NCBI GenBank assembly: GCA_004000035.1
Contig: RJAE01000014.1
Span: forward strand, 51,809-115,808
From: Arthrobacter sulfonylureivorans
GTDB lineage: Bacteria; Actinomycetota; Actinomycetes; Actinomycetales; Micrococcaceae
DNA length: 64,000 nucleotides
Direction: 5' to 3'
Position numbers and translations under genes: made by a program. Positions 18,601 to 27,393 of the stretch are shown here, in pieces; position 1 is the first letter of the stretch, and each line of letters opens with the position of its first letter. The notes beneath the pieces were generated by a model, which was not told the origin of the DNA, did no database searches, and was given only the letters and a program-made list of their open reading frames with translations.

Positions 18601-19356
18601 CTACTCGCTCAGAACAAATTTGCCTCTCAGGTACTGCCTAAGGCATTCGATTTTTCAGGCTACGTCGTTAATCAGGGATACCCTCGAAATGACCTTCTCA
18701 AGGAGGGCATAAGCAAGGATCGCAAGGCCGCCGCTAGGAAAGCCTTGGGCATTGCAGACACTTCGAAGGTCGTCTTGTATGCACCGACCTGGAGGGACAA
18801 CGTTCGAAACGCCGCGAACCGTTATGACTTCATCAATTTCTTGGACACAGAGGAATTTAACGCCTCGATCGGTTCTGAATACACGCTGCTTGTTCGCGGA
18901 CACCAGAATACGGCAAATCAGCGACATACAGCCGGTGACTCTTCCTTTTTTGACGTCACGTCTTATCCCGACATAAACGAATTGTTCCTGATTTCGGATG
19001 TCTTGATTACAGATTACTCGTCGGTAATGTTTGACTTCTGCGTAACTAACAAGCCCATTCTGTTCCTCGCGCCAGATCTGATGGAGTACGCCAATTCAGT
19101 TCGCGGGTTCTACATGGAGTTCCAGGAAATAGTTCCCGGACCTATCCTAGAGTCAACATCGCAAGTTGTTGAATGCTTGAGAGACTTGGAATCTGTAAAA
19201 CTTCGCACCCGGGACGCTTATACTGCTTTTGTTAAGAGGTTTGCTCCTTTGGATGACGGGGGTGCCTCTCAACGAGTATTAGAAGAGTTGGACGAGCTAT
19301 ACGCGCGGCACACGGCCAAGATCTCGCCCATCGTAGAATCTACGCAGGAAATTTAA
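15649..19356 (+). CDS. GT2 glycosyltransferase fused to TagF-type CDP-glycerol/ribitol phosphotransferase
   Basis: The protein has 1235 residues from ATG 15649, with GGAG six bases before it; an in-frame GTG at 15643 is less well placed. Domains in order: an N-terminal basic helix; a GT-A GT2 domain (about 58-300) with VSVIVPTYN and FVDSDDIV; a long beta-rich spacer (about 350-850); and a C-terminal TagF-type GT-B domain. The last has YWGVKDNS, TWHGTPLKK (catalytic-type His950), GYPRND, YAPTWRD and TDYSSVMFDF. The TagF domain should polymerise or add polyol phosphate from a CDP-polyol, and the GT2 domain should add a sugar, so the protein may build a glycosylated polyol-phosphate repeat. Base composition is visibly lower in GC than its neighbours, suggesting transfer. 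Confidence 0.88.
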   Translation: MSDLQAFGRKATKFGRHTWAALPKTARKVLRAPVRIAVQGVRSSVEPHRASVPFLGLVSVIVPTYNVEEFLEECLQSLVDQKYPHIEIIVVDDGSTDGSGRIADSFAVMDSRITVIRKPNGGLGAARNTGLEYVTGDFVAFVDSDDIVPADAYQTMVTSLNETGSDFVVGSFHRFNSQRRWLPATPARVHSRNRLGLKIHEYPTILLDLFSWNKMFRTEFWRESVAKFPEGILYEDKQPMTAAYMKASSFDVLEESVYNWRIRENGTSITQQKHSMRDLVDRLHVASSLSDLLEEDGTPDLRDFMFHVLFHVDLPVYYRNVPRADDEYWMTLVEGVRKLWPKVSESARSLIGVHETVMAHLVYEDAKDDLGIVLADRENNGSTFRVENTSPARVSLHYQDGLSSTIPESLLLFGQANLQTRVELTSYDWTQGSTLEVGGIAYLRGFSSEDWETTVSLRARDSGGDRVVTIPVLIDEHSASKETPSDAMNLYSSSRFKATIETAKLLSWSDVAEWILEVEVTAGPYTDVSTFKKRSTLGSAGDLDIGPLVDGARLLGSFGPLNGLSLRKHVPQIIAESIEYRNRVLRVQIRSTATTPITELSVECRGAGRATVPVNRSMEPDVYLAEIAVPELPRRVPAAKAHTWSISVVTEDQQRLDVEWSRAGRELWEDAAGNNIIRTTDAGRLQLRERRWQFTVDNVFMSADGQSLAVSVSGGFSGKPTIRTLTPRLVLATDRMILHPSRTELFPEGNITVHFDIRRTLPDGRVVAPESNTYFLRCLMHTSDSLEDSYWLPVRPSLWSRFPLEIEFGNATTRLSRTPKAGALAVKISPPLSQQERGRRHQELLITERHAYVPVDAGRERVLFMSFNGNVVGDSGLALFRAMSEKYPTREYYWGVKDNSVLTPEGTSPVVVNTSQWHSLLNTAEILVNNSNFPHYFRKNPHQFYVQTWHGTPLKKIANDVPAGALSLSYRQLMKREATEYWDVLLAQNKFASQVLPKAFDFSGYVVNQGYPRNDLLKEGISKDRKAAARKALGIADTSKVVLYAPTWRDNVRNAANRYDFINFLDTEEFNASIGSEYTLLVRGHQNTANQRHTAGDSSFFDVTSYPDINELFLISDVLITDYSSVMFDFCVTNKPILFLAPDLMEYANSVRGFYMEFQEIVPGPILESTSQVVECLRDLESVKLRTRDAYTAFVKRFAPLDDGGASQRVLEELDELYARHTAKISPIVESTQEI

Positions 19357-19462
19357 CCAGCCAAAAATCGACGAATCGGCCAAACTAAGTCGACAGCTAT
19401 TCCAGTCCCAACGTGCGCCTCGCATCGATAAGCCAGAAACAAGGCGGTTGACCAGGAGAAAA

Positions 19463-21478
19463 ATGTCATCAATCCGTGCTCTATTTCGTGGTAATCGCCA
19501 CGTCCAAGGTTCCAACCAAAACAGCGCCCTTTTGGAACAAGCAGATACTCCACGGCGGTACAACCTTTCGTTCAATCCTGGGTTTGAAAGAACCGGTGGC
19601 TGGATAACAGTTCCAGGTATGCTCGAGCCGCAACCAGCGTATGACCTGCCAGAAACCGATGGCGGCGTCTACACTCACACTCATTGCATTGCGTATGCCT
19701 CCTCTGAATGGGCGAAGACGGGCACAAATTCAATCTGTATCCAAGGGATCTCCGGCAATAGCGATACTTACGTCGCACCCGGGGGGCGTAAAGGAGAGCT
19801 ACGGCTCGGTATGCAACCTGGGTGTACTTATACAGCGAGTGCCGTTGTGCGACTCGAGCGCCCCCTCACCGGCGCGCTGCAGAAGGACTCACTTTCTATC
19901 GTCCCTGGTTGGACGGCGGATGGAGTCGACTACTGGCGTCCTACCAAGTCAGCCTCCGCGCCAAACGTACCCGGCGAAACTAGGCTGTCCGTGACATTCA
20001 CTGTGCCCACCAACGCTTCAGCTGCTTGGATAAGACTAATGAGTGGCGCGTCGTTCGGTCATGGTCGAGTTTGGTGGGACAACTTTTCCCTTGTCGAGGG
20101 TGCTACCGCTTTTGATTACTTCGATGGGTCCACTGAAGACAACGAGGAGTATGTTTTCAGGTGGGAAGGTGAACCAAATGCTTCGAGGTCTATCCGGGTC
20201 TATCGTGAACCGCAGGACTTGAGAGAGGAAGAGTTTCGCTCAATAATCCGGAAGAAAATGAGCCGGAAGAACTATGACGAAGCTAGGTTTCTAGTCAGCA
20301 AATGTTCGACAGAAATTGGACAGTCTTCGTGGCTCGACTTTCAATCCGCTCGCCTATATGAGGCTGAGGGCCGACCAGACCTAGCAATTGAATGTTACTT
20401 GCGGGCTATAACAGCGGACCCCAGCGACGCGGAGTCCCATTATCGATTGGGACTGCTGTATGAAAAGGCGCGCCTATGGGAAAAGGCGGCAGACGCATTT
20501 GAGGCCGCCACGAATCTGGAGCCTCACCGAACTCAGTGGATGTATCGTCTTGGGGATTCGCAGGGAAAATCGAAAAACATAAAGGGGCAGGTTGAGTCTT
20601 ATCGTCGGGGGATTTCAGGAGATCCTTATGTAGCTGAGTTCGGGCAAAAGATGCTTCAAAGTGAGCCCAAACTCATACCTGAACGGCTTAAGGCGGCAAA
20701 GTTTGTGGTCGAAAATCTGGCTGCTATAAGAGAGCGCGCCAACGTCACCCCGGCGCAAGTCCTCAAAAGCACAAGTCCCGGGACGGTTTTTATGTACTGG
20801 GGCCAGGGATTCGAAAACGCCCCCGCTCTTGTTAAGATGTGCAGAAATTCCCTAGTCGACGCCCGAAGCGACTACGATGTAATTTTTCTCGACGAGGGCA
20901 ATTTCGCCTACTATGTGGATATTCCCGACTACATCTTGAAGAAGACGAGTGGTTCGCCAGCTCATTTTTCGGATGTATTGCGCCTATCGCTCTTGCAACG
21001 ATACGGTGGCGCGTGGTTCGATGCGACCTGTTTTGTTAGCCAGCCATTGGACGCTTGGCTTCCAGCTCTAACTCAACACGACTTTTTTGCCTTCAATTAT
21101 TCCGGTCCCCGTATTTCGAACTGGTTTCTTACTAGCCATGCGAACGGGTACGTGGTATCGATGATGAAATCTGCGCTCGAGCAGTATTGGAGTCGATATG
21201 ATAAGGCGTTTCACTATTTCATATTTCATCACATCTTTGAATCGCTTTATTGGATCGATGAAGATTTCAAAAATGCATGGGATGCGGGCATCAGGCTTGA
21301 CGCAATGCGCCCGCATGAACTACAGCGCAGTATGTTTAAGCATTACGATGAGAGCGATCTGCTGCTCATGACAAGCGAATCGCCGATCCATAAGCTGAAG
21401 CACCGAATCTCAGTAAACGAGTTTGACCCGAATTCTTATATTGCTTATTTAATTCGCTCGCTCCGCGTGCGAATCTAG
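19463..21478 (+). CDS. CBM-like / TPR / capsular-polysaccharide-synthesis glycosyltransferase fusion
   Basis: The protein has 671 residues from ATG 19463, six bases after AGGAG. Residues about 15-235 form a jelly-roll-like, carbohydrate-binding-type domain (SFNPGFERTGGW, WWDNFSLVEG). TPR-like repeats follow (LDFQSARLYEAEGRPDLAIE, YRLGLLYEKARLWEKAADAF). The last 250 residues are a GT32/Caps_synth-type transferase (GTVFMYWGQGFENAPALVK, HFSDVLRLSLLQRYGGAWFD, with the metal-site Asp in GAWFDATC). It probably adds a sugar to a surface polymer. GC is low, 35% by hand count in 21181-21240, the lowest I noticed in the window. It follows the GT2-TagF fusion by 106 bases. Confidence 0.8.
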   Translation: MSSIRALFRGNRHVQGSNQNSALLEQADTPRRYNLSFNPGFERTGGWITVPGMLEPQPAYDLPETDGGVYTHTHCIAYASSEWAKTGTNSICIQGISGNSDTYVAPGGRKGELRLGMQPGCTYTASAVVRLERPLTGALQKDSLSIVPGWTADGVDYWRPTKSASAPNVPGETRLSVTFTVPTNASAAWIRLMSGASFGHGRVWWDNFSLVEGATAFDYFDGSTEDNEEYVFRWEGEPNASRSIRVYREPQDLREEEFRSIIRKKMSRKNYDEARFLVSKCSTEIGQSSWLDFQSARLYEAEGRPDLAIECYLRAITADPSDAESHYRLGLLYEKARLWEKAADAFEAATNLEPHRTQWMYRLGDSQGKSKNIKGQVESYRRGISGDPYVAEFGQKMLQSEPKLIPERLKAAKFVVENLAAIRERANVTPAQVLKSTSPGTVFMYWGQGFENAPALVKMCRNSLVDARSDYDVIFLDEGNFAYYVDIPDYILKKTSGSPAHFSDVLRLSLLQRYGGAWFDATCFVSQPLDAWLPALTQHDFFAFNYSGPRISNWFLTSHANGYVVSMMKSALEQYWSRYDKAFHYFIFHHIFESLYWIDEDFKNAWDAGIRLDAMRPHELQRSMFKHYDESDLLLMTSESPIHKLKHRISVNEFDPNSYIAYLIRSLRVRI

Positions 21479-21611
21479 CTATGGCGGAGCGTTCGGTATC
21501 TGGATGGTTAACCTGATGCGTTTGACGGGCGATCGGGTCGAACCATGCCTGGTTTGGGCTAACGTTGTTCCGTTGCAACTTATGAGTGGTATTGGAGATT
21601 AGGATTTGGGT

Positions 21612-22073
21612 ATGGGCAAGACAGTAATCACCTACGGCACCTTCGACCTATTTCACATCGGCCACTTGAATATTCTCAAGCGGCTCAGCGAGCGGGGCGA
21701 TCACTTGATCGTGGGCGTCTCTACGGACGAGTTCAATGCGGTCAAGGGCAAGAAGCCCGTGGTTCCCTTCGAACAGCGGATTGAGATTGTTCGCGCGATT
21801 CGCTACGTGGATGAGGCGATCCCGGAAGATCGATGGAGCCAGAAGCGCGAGGACATCGAAAAATACAACGTCGATGTGTTTGGAATCGGTGAGGACTGGA
21901 AGGGTAAGTTCGACGATCTTGAAGACAAGGTTGAGGTCGTCTATCTGCCACGTACAAGCGGCATCTCGACCACCGAGATGAAGCGAGTCCTGAGCGCCTT
22001 CGACGAACGCCATGTCGAAGAGCTTAAGCGGACGCTGGACAGCATCAGTCAGATCGTCAAAGAGCTCAGCTAG
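21612..22073 (+). CDS. tagD: Glycerol-3-phosphate cytidylyltransferase
   Basis: The protein has 153 residues. The nucleotidyltransferase signature HIGH is at 15-18 (TFDLFHIGHL) and RTSGISTT at 114-121, both diagnostic for TagD, which makes CDP-glycerol from CTP and glycerol-3-phosphate. The ATG at 21612 follows GGAGATTAGGA; a TTG at 21606 is possible. The family's usual core is about 130 residues, and the extra C-terminal helix (FDERHVEELKRTLDSISQIV) is an add-on. Its product would feed the TagF-type enzymes around it. It ends two bases before the next gene. Confidence 0.94.
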   Translation: MGKTVITYGTFDLFHIGHLNILKRLSERGDHLIVGVSTDEFNAVKGKKPVVPFEQRIEIVRAIRYVDEAIPEDRWSQKREDIEKYNVDVFGIGEDWKGKFDDLEDKVEVVYLPRTSGISTTEMKRVLSAFDERHVEELKRTLDSISQIVKELS

Positions 22074-22075
22074 GA

Positions 22076-23842
22076 ATGGCCAGCGACACGAGTGAGGTGA
22101 CGGTCGGCTTTGCGACGGCACTCAAGACCCTGAAAAGCGACACGGAGAGCCTGGCTTCCAACCTCGTACTTGGCCTCCTCGCAATTGCCGGCTGCGCCTT
22201 GGTGCTCGCATCGTCGTCGATTCCTTTAGCCGTCCTCGGGACGGCCGGCGCGGGGCTCGCATACTTGGCCATTCTTTGGCTGAAGCGCGGTTCCCTTCGG
22301 CGCGTGAACCGAGGGAGGCTTCTGGCCACCTATGTTTCGTTGCGCGTCGTACTGGCGATCACCGCGGCCGGTTTCTACGCTCGAATGGTTCCCGATAGTG
22401 CCGCATGGAGCTGGGCGGCGCTGGGACTGACCACCGTCGTCGTACTACAGGAGCCTGTGCTCAAGCGCATCTTGGGCGGAAAGCGGCAGCAGACGGCGAA
22501 CTTGCGGGGCGCCGCCGCGACGCCTGGCCGCCCCTTCGCCGCCGGCACTCTCACCCGCAATACGCTGGCCATCATCGGATTGGCTGTGGCGCTGGCCGTT
22601 TTCCGGGTTCCCGGTTGGATTCTATTCATCGTCGCGCTGGCCCAGTTGGTGCCTGTATGGCGGGTGCTGAAATTTGCCTTTGTCTCCCTGGCCGTGAGCA
22701 AGCGGAACTATGACAGGCTGCCGCAGCTGCTGAAGAGCCACAAGCCGGAGTTCGCCGTCTACTACGCCGCGCTCAAGGGCGCCGAATACCAGTTGGGCAT
22801 GTGGCTTCCGTACTTGGAACGGCTGGACCGGCCCTTCGTAGTCATCACGAAGAACCCTGCAACTGTGCCGGTCATCGCACGCCTCACCGCCGCACCAGTT
22901 GTCAGCGTGATGGAGGGTGCCGTCGGTGCCCTGGACCGTTTGGTCGTTCCCACACTTCAGGCTGCCTACTACGTCCAAGGAAGCCCGGGCAACGCCGCCT
23001 TCCAGCGCTACCGCAAGCTGACCCACATTTGGCTCAATCATGGCGATTCGGACAAGGAAGCCAATTTCCACCCGCGGCATGCGACCTACGACAAGCTCTT
23101 CGTCTGCGGTGAGCAGGGTGTAGCGCGCTATGCGGCCCACGGCATCGATATTCCGCGGGAGAAGTTCGAGTTGGTTGGACGGCCGCAGGTCGAGAAGATC
23201 GAGTTCCGTGACAACGCAACCGTGCCGCCCTCGCCGACGGTGCTTTATGCCCCGACGTGGCAGGGTGGCCGCCCGAGCACTAGTTACTCGTCCCTGCCCA
23301 TCGGGCCCGAGATCGTCACTGCTCTTTTGGCACGGGGCGCGACGGTGGTCTTCCGTCCGCACCCGTTGAGCTACGGGATTCCTGCCGACAAGAAGCAGGT
23401 ACTAAAGATTCACGAGCTGCTGCGCAAGGATGCCGAAGCCTCCGGCCGCAAGCACGTCTTCGGGCGGCCCGCCGAGAAGGACCTCGACGTGGCGGGTTGC
23501 TTTAACCTCTCGGATGCCTTAGTCACCGATGTCTCCAGCATCGCCTCCGAGTATCTGGCCTCGGGCAAGCCATTCGCCATGGCAGCTATCACTTCCGGCG
23601 GTGAGGCCTTCCTGAGGGAGTTCCCCACGGCGCAGGTTGCCTACGTGATCGAGAAGGACCTTTCGACGCTCGCACCGGCCCTGGACGGACTCCTGGGCGT
23701 CGACCCCCTGGCAGCCAAGCGAGCCGAGCGCCGCCGATACTGTCTGGGAGACGTGATAGGTCCGCAGGCGGCGGAGCCGTTTGTGGAGGCTTCCTTGGCC
23801 ATTATCGACGGCATAACGGCCGCCAAATCTCCGGTGTCTTAA
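22076..23842 (+). CDS. Membrane-anchored TagF-like CDP-polyol phosphotransferase (HGDSDK class)
   Basis: The protein has 588 residues. The first 215 or so contain five or six hydrophobic segments (LLAIAGCALVLASSSIPLAVL and others), and the C-terminal part is a CDP-glycerol glycerophosphotransferase-like GT-B domain. Motifs are THIWLNHGDSDKE (His322), KFELVGRPQVEKI, YAPTWQGG, VVFRPHPLSYG and TDVSSIASEYL. These differ from the classical TagF motifs (HGTPLK, TDYSS). The enzyme lies directly downstream of tagD, so CDP-glycerol is the likely donor. Whether it primes, polymerises or decorates is not shown by the sequence. The N-terminal membrane domain suggests action on a lipid-linked intermediate. 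Confidence 0.85.
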   Translation: MASDTSEVTVGFATALKTLKSDTESLASNLVLGLLAIAGCALVLASSSIPLAVLGTAGAGLAYLAILWLKRGSLRRVNRGRLLATYVSLRVVLAITAAGFYARMVPDSAAWSWAALGLTTVVVLQEPVLKRILGGKRQQTANLRGAAATPGRPFAAGTLTRNTLAIIGLAVALAVFRVPGWILFIVALAQLVPVWRVLKFAFVSLAVSKRNYDRLPQLLKSHKPEFAVYYAALKGAEYQLGMWLPYLERLDRPFVVITKNPATVPVIARLTAAPVVSVMEGAVGALDRLVVPTLQAAYYVQGSPGNAAFQRYRKLTHIWLNHGDSDKEANFHPRHATYDKLFVCGEQGVARYAAHGIDIPREKFELVGRPQVEKIEFRDNATVPPSPTVLYAPTWQGGRPSTSYSSLPIGPEIVTALLARGATVVFRPHPLSYGIPADKKQVLKIHELLRKDAEASGRKHVFGRPAEKDLDVAGCFNLSDALVTDVSSIASEYLASGKPFAMAAITSGGEAFLREFPTAQVAYVIEKDLSTLAPALDGLLGVDPLAAKRAERRRYCLGDVIGPQAAEPFVEASLAIIDGITAAKSPVS

Positions 23843-23982
23843 AGGCAAAGCTGCACGGTCATAGGTACTCTTTTTTGAGTTCTCCTACTATGATCGCGCT
23901 GCACGGTTAAAGGTTAATCTGCCCGTCAGACGGTACCTAGTCCTTGCGCTCCATCGTTCCTCTGGTTTAGCAAGGAAGCATT

Positions 23983-25827
23983 GTGGCACGACGAACTCTG
24001 GCTCTTTTGATTGCGGTGTTCCTGACCGGAGGAGCCGCGCAACTGACCATGCCTGCCGCTCAGGCAGCGGCGCCCGCGAAGCCCACCGGCATGACCGTAA
24101 CGGAGGTCAACTATGAGAGCTTCGTCTTCCGTTGGAAACCGGTAGCCGGTGCCACCAGCTACACGGGGAAGCTGGCAACCAATTCCAAGTTCACCAAGGG
24201 CGTCCAGCACTTCAAGACCAGCAAGAGCACCCGCAAGCCAATCAGCCTGAAGAACTGCACTACGTACTACTTCAAGGTCAGGGCGAACAAGGGTTCGTCC
24301 TCAGGCAGCTACTCGTCCGCAAAGAAGGTGACACTGGACTGCTTCTGGCCGCGCGAGTTCTCCACCATCAAGGTGGCACCAAAGTCCGAGTCCAGCATTG
24401 CGCTCAGTTGGAAGAGGCCGAAGAACGCCACTCGCTTCGAGATCTGGCGGTCGACTGCCCGCGACTTCAGCACCAACCTGATCAAGGTGAAGACCAGCAA
24501 AGACTGGTACCTAGACAAAAACTTCAAGGCTGCCAAACCTGGCAAGAGCTACTACTACCGGATCTTGGCCTTTAACAAGTCCAACACCAAGAACGTCCGG
24601 TACTCGCCGAAGCTTGAGGCTAATCTGAAAGCGTCCGTGCCCCAGAGGCTGAAGGTGGTCAAGACCTCCTCGAACGGGGCGACGCTGAGTTGGGACACGG
24701 CGTGGAACGCCCGCCAGTATGAAGTCAGGGCTGCCACCGATGCCGGCTTCACCAGCAATGTGAAAACTCTGAAGACCACAGATGGCCGCAACCGGTTGAC
24801 CTTCAACACGCTTGCATCCGGAAAGAAGTACTACTTCCAAGTCCGCGCCATCAATGGCGTGAAGGACAACATCGCTCGCAGCACCTACAGCGGGACCGTC
24901 TCCGGTGCGACGCGGGGCGCCGGTGTACCCCTGACCGTGATGTCGTTCAACGTCAAGTCTGCGAAGTATGACGACGGCGTGAGCAGCCGCCGCTGGAACA
25001 CCCGCAAGCCGGCCATCGCGTCCACGATCGGCAACAGTGGGGCGGATGTTGTGGGTGTGCAGGAAGCCTACGATTATGACGATTACCCCGGGGGTGACGG
25101 AAAGACCCCTCAGTGGGCTGACCTGGAGACTGCCCTGGTGCCCAAAGGCTACAAACGTGCCTCGACCGGCACAGACGGGCTCTACAAGCAGTGTGGCAAT
25201 GTACCGGCGGGTTGTCGGGCCGACGAGTACCGATTGAACGGCAATCACATCTTCTACAAGCCCACTACCGTGAAACCCATCAAAAAGGGCGGCAGCATTA
25301 GCCTGCCCAACCCGGACAACCGGGGGAGCGGGTACAACGCCTCGTGGCAGGTCTTCGAAAAGCTTGACGGTAGCGGTGTCCGCTTCGCCGCCGTGGATAC
25401 ACACCTCTACTCATCAGGTATTACCACGCGGGGTGTGTACGAGGACCGGCGGACCGCCCAGGTCAACGCCATTCTCAGCGCGCTGAAGAGCAACGCAGGG
25501 CTGGCAGGTTTGCCAGTAGTGCTCCTTGGCGACTTGAACTCGCACGGAGGACACAAGCCGGTCTCTACCTTCCTGGCGAACGGGTTTTCGGACACCGCTG
25601 GGCTGGACGTCCCGCAAACCAAGGCCAACTTCAACAGCAGCCACGGTTTCCAGAACCCACCGCCGAGGACGTTCGGCACCAAGATCGACTACATCATGGT
25701 TTCCAACGATGTGGCCGCGAAGAAGTGGGAACTAGTGGCCAACGTTGACGCGAAGACCGGGAAGTTCATCGGCACCATACCTTCGGACCACCATGCGATT
25801 AAGGCCGTGCTGACGCTGCCAAGGTAA
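23983..25827 (+). CDS. Secreted FN3-repeat protein with endonuclease/exonuclease/phosphatase domain
   Basis: The protein has 614 residues. A signal peptide (LALLIAVFLTGGAAQLTMPAAQA, cleaved near residue 29) is followed by three fibronectin type III-like modules (about 32-105, 110-205 and 210-305). A C-terminal EEP-fold domain begins LTVMSFNVKSAKYDDG. It carries the catalytic features VVGVQEAYDYDD (metal Glu), LLGDLNSHGG and IPSDHHAIKA (catalytic His). EEP enzymes cleave phosphodiesters in DNA, phospholipids or other substrates. Its location between teichoic genes suggests, but does not prove, a wall phosphodiester substrate. It starts at a GTG behind AAGGAAG. No sortase or lipobox motif is seen. 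Confidence 0.85.
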   Translation: MARRTLALLIAVFLTGGAAQLTMPAAQAAAPAKPTGMTVTEVNYESFVFRWKPVAGATSYTGKLATNSKFTKGVQHFKTSKSTRKPISLKNCTTYYFKVRANKGSSSGSYSSAKKVTLDCFWPREFSTIKVAPKSESSIALSWKRPKNATRFEIWRSTARDFSTNLIKVKTSKDWYLDKNFKAAKPGKSYYYRILAFNKSNTKNVRYSPKLEANLKASVPQRLKVVKTSSNGATLSWDTAWNARQYEVRAATDAGFTSNVKTLKTTDGRNRLTFNTLASGKKYYFQVRAINGVKDNIARSTYSGTVSGATRGAGVPLTVMSFNVKSAKYDDGVSSRRWNTRKPAIASTIGNSGADVVGVQEAYDYDDYPGGDGKTPQWADLETALVPKGYKRASTGTDGLYKQCGNVPAGCRADEYRLNGNHIFYKPTTVKPIKKGGSISLPNPDNRGSGYNASWQVFEKLDGSGVRFAAVDTHLYSSGITTRGVYEDRRTAQVNAILSALKSNAGLAGLPVVLLGDLNSHGGHKPVSTFLANGFSDTAGLDVPQTKANFNSSHGFQNPPPRTFGTKIDYIMVSNDVAAKKWELVANVDAKTGKFIGTIPSDHHAIKAVLTLPR

Positions 25828-25920
25828 GGTCCTAGCTCTTCGTGACCAAGACAGTGCCATGGCCCCGGTAAACTGTACGGGGGTTTGTGCCGTCGGAATG
25901 ATTAACTAGGGAGTAATTCT

Positions 25921-27393
25921 GTGTCTCAGCTAAGGAACGTTGCGGTCGTCCTCGCCGGAGGTGTCGGATCCAGAGTGGGGCTGAATATTCCGAAGCAGCT
26001 GATCAAAGTCGCCGGCCGGCCGATCATGGAGCACACGCTGGACGTGATCAACAGTCACCCCGAGATCGACGACATCATCATCATGATGACGCCGGGCTAC
26101 CTGGACAACGTGCGTGACATCGTCAAGCGGAACCAGTTCGAGAAGGTTTCCCAAATCCTTGAGGGCGCCGAGAGCCGCAACGACACCACGAAGCGGGCGC
26201 TTGAGGCCTTGGGCGAGGAGGAATGCAACGTCATTCTCCACGATGCGGTTCGACCGCTGTTGTCCCACCGAGTTATTTCCGATGTAGTGACCGCGCTGGA
26301 CCGCCATGCCGCAGTCGATGTTGCCATCCCGTCCGCGGACACCATCATCTCCGTCGGCGACGTGGAGGTGGACGGCTACCCAGTTATCAGTTCTGTACCT
26401 CCGCGCGCCATGCTCCGACGGGGGCAAACGCCGCAGGCCTTTAGACTGAGCGTGATCCGGGGAGCGTACGCCGTCGCGGCCGATGATCTCGACTTTGCTG
26501 CTACTGACGACTGCACGGTCGTGCTGAAGTACAAGCCCGAGGTGCCGGTTGCAGTGGTGCTTGGCGACGACCGGAACATGAAGGTGACGGAGCCCATCGA
26601 CATCTACATTGCCGACAAGCTTTTCCAGCTCACCAGCAACGATGTCCCCGCTCCGGCGGGGGAGGAGGGGTACCGGGCTGCGCTCGAAGGCAAGACCGTA
26701 GTGGTGTTCGGCGGCTCCTACGGCATCGGGGCCGACATTGCGGCTATGGCGGCGCGATACGGCGCTACGGTCAAGACTTTCTCTCGTTCGAGCACTCAGA
26801 CCGATGTCAGCCGACGCGACGACTTGGTTGCTGCCCGTGAAGCAGTGCTGGCCGAAACCGGCAGGATTGACTACGTAGTGAACACGGCCGGGGTACTCCC
26901 GCGAGGCCTACTCAGTGAAGCCTCGGACGAAACCATCTACAAATCCACAGAAATCAATTACATCGCACCGGTATTCATTGCCCAGACCTTCTACCCGGTT
27001 CTGCGGGATACCGGCGGCTCTCTGCTGTTGTTCACGTCCAGCTCCTACACGAGAGGCCGCGGCAGCTACAGCCTGTATAGCTCAGCCAAGGCTGCGACTG
27101 TTAACCTGACCCAGGCCCTTGCCGACGAATGGTCCGAGGACGGCGTCCGGGTCAATTGCGTCAACCCGGAGCGGACGGGTACTCCCATGCGGACGAGGGC
27201 CTTCGGCAAGGAGGACCCTTCCAGCCTCTTGGAGTCCGAGACCGTGGCCAAGGCCTCCTTGGACATTTTGATTTCCGGTAAGACCGGGCACGTGATTGAC
27301 GTCCGCAAGGGAGATCCGCTGTCGCCGGATAACTTCGCCGGGGACACGGAAATCGTTCATGTAGCCGGGGACGGCACAGGCGACGTAGCGTAG
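25921..27393 (+). CDS. Bifunctional cytidylyltransferase / SDR (CDP-ribitol synthesis type)
   Basis: The protein has 490 residues. Residues 1-235 are an IspD/TarI-like cytidylyltransferase (LAGGVGSRVGLNIPKQ, HDAVRPLLS, TPQAFRL). Residues about 255-470 are a short-chain dehydrogenase (FGGSYGIGADIAA, NTAGVLP, active-site Y386-x3-K390). This fusion is the Bcs1-type arrangement, which reduces ribulose-5-phosphate and activates it to CDP-ribitol. It implies that ribitol phosphate, and not only glycerol phosphate, is available for the polymer. The GTG start follows AGGGAG. A 13-bp hairpin ends the transcript at 27423. Confidence 0.9.
   Translation: MSQLRNVAVVLAGGVGSRVGLNIPKQLIKVAGRPIMEHTLDVINSHPEIDDIIIMMTPGYLDNVRDIVKRNQFEKVSQILEGAESRNDTTKRALEALGEEECNVILHDAVRPLLSHRVISDVVTALDRHAAVDVAIPSADTIISVGDVEVDGYPVISSVPPRAMLRRGQTPQAFRLSVIRGAYAVAADDLDFAATDDCTVVLKYKPEVPVAVVLGDDRNMKVTEPIDIYIADKLFQLTSNDVPAPAGEEGYRAALEGKTVVVFGGSYGIGADIAAMAARYGATVKTFSRSSTQTDVSRRDDLVAAREAVLAETGRIDYVVNTAGVLPRGLLSEASDETIYKSTEINYIAPVFIAQTFYPVLRDTGGSLLLFTSSSYTRGRGSYSLYSSAKAATVNLTQALADEWSEDGVRVNCVNPERTGTPMRTRAFGKEDPSSLLESETVAKASLDILISGKTGHVIDVRKGDPLSPDNFAGDTEIVHVAGDGTGDVA

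Noticed and set aside
23850-23908. GCTGCACGGT direct repeats before the FN3-EEP gene
   Set aside because: Only 10 bp and two copies 48 bases apart; not enough to call an operator.
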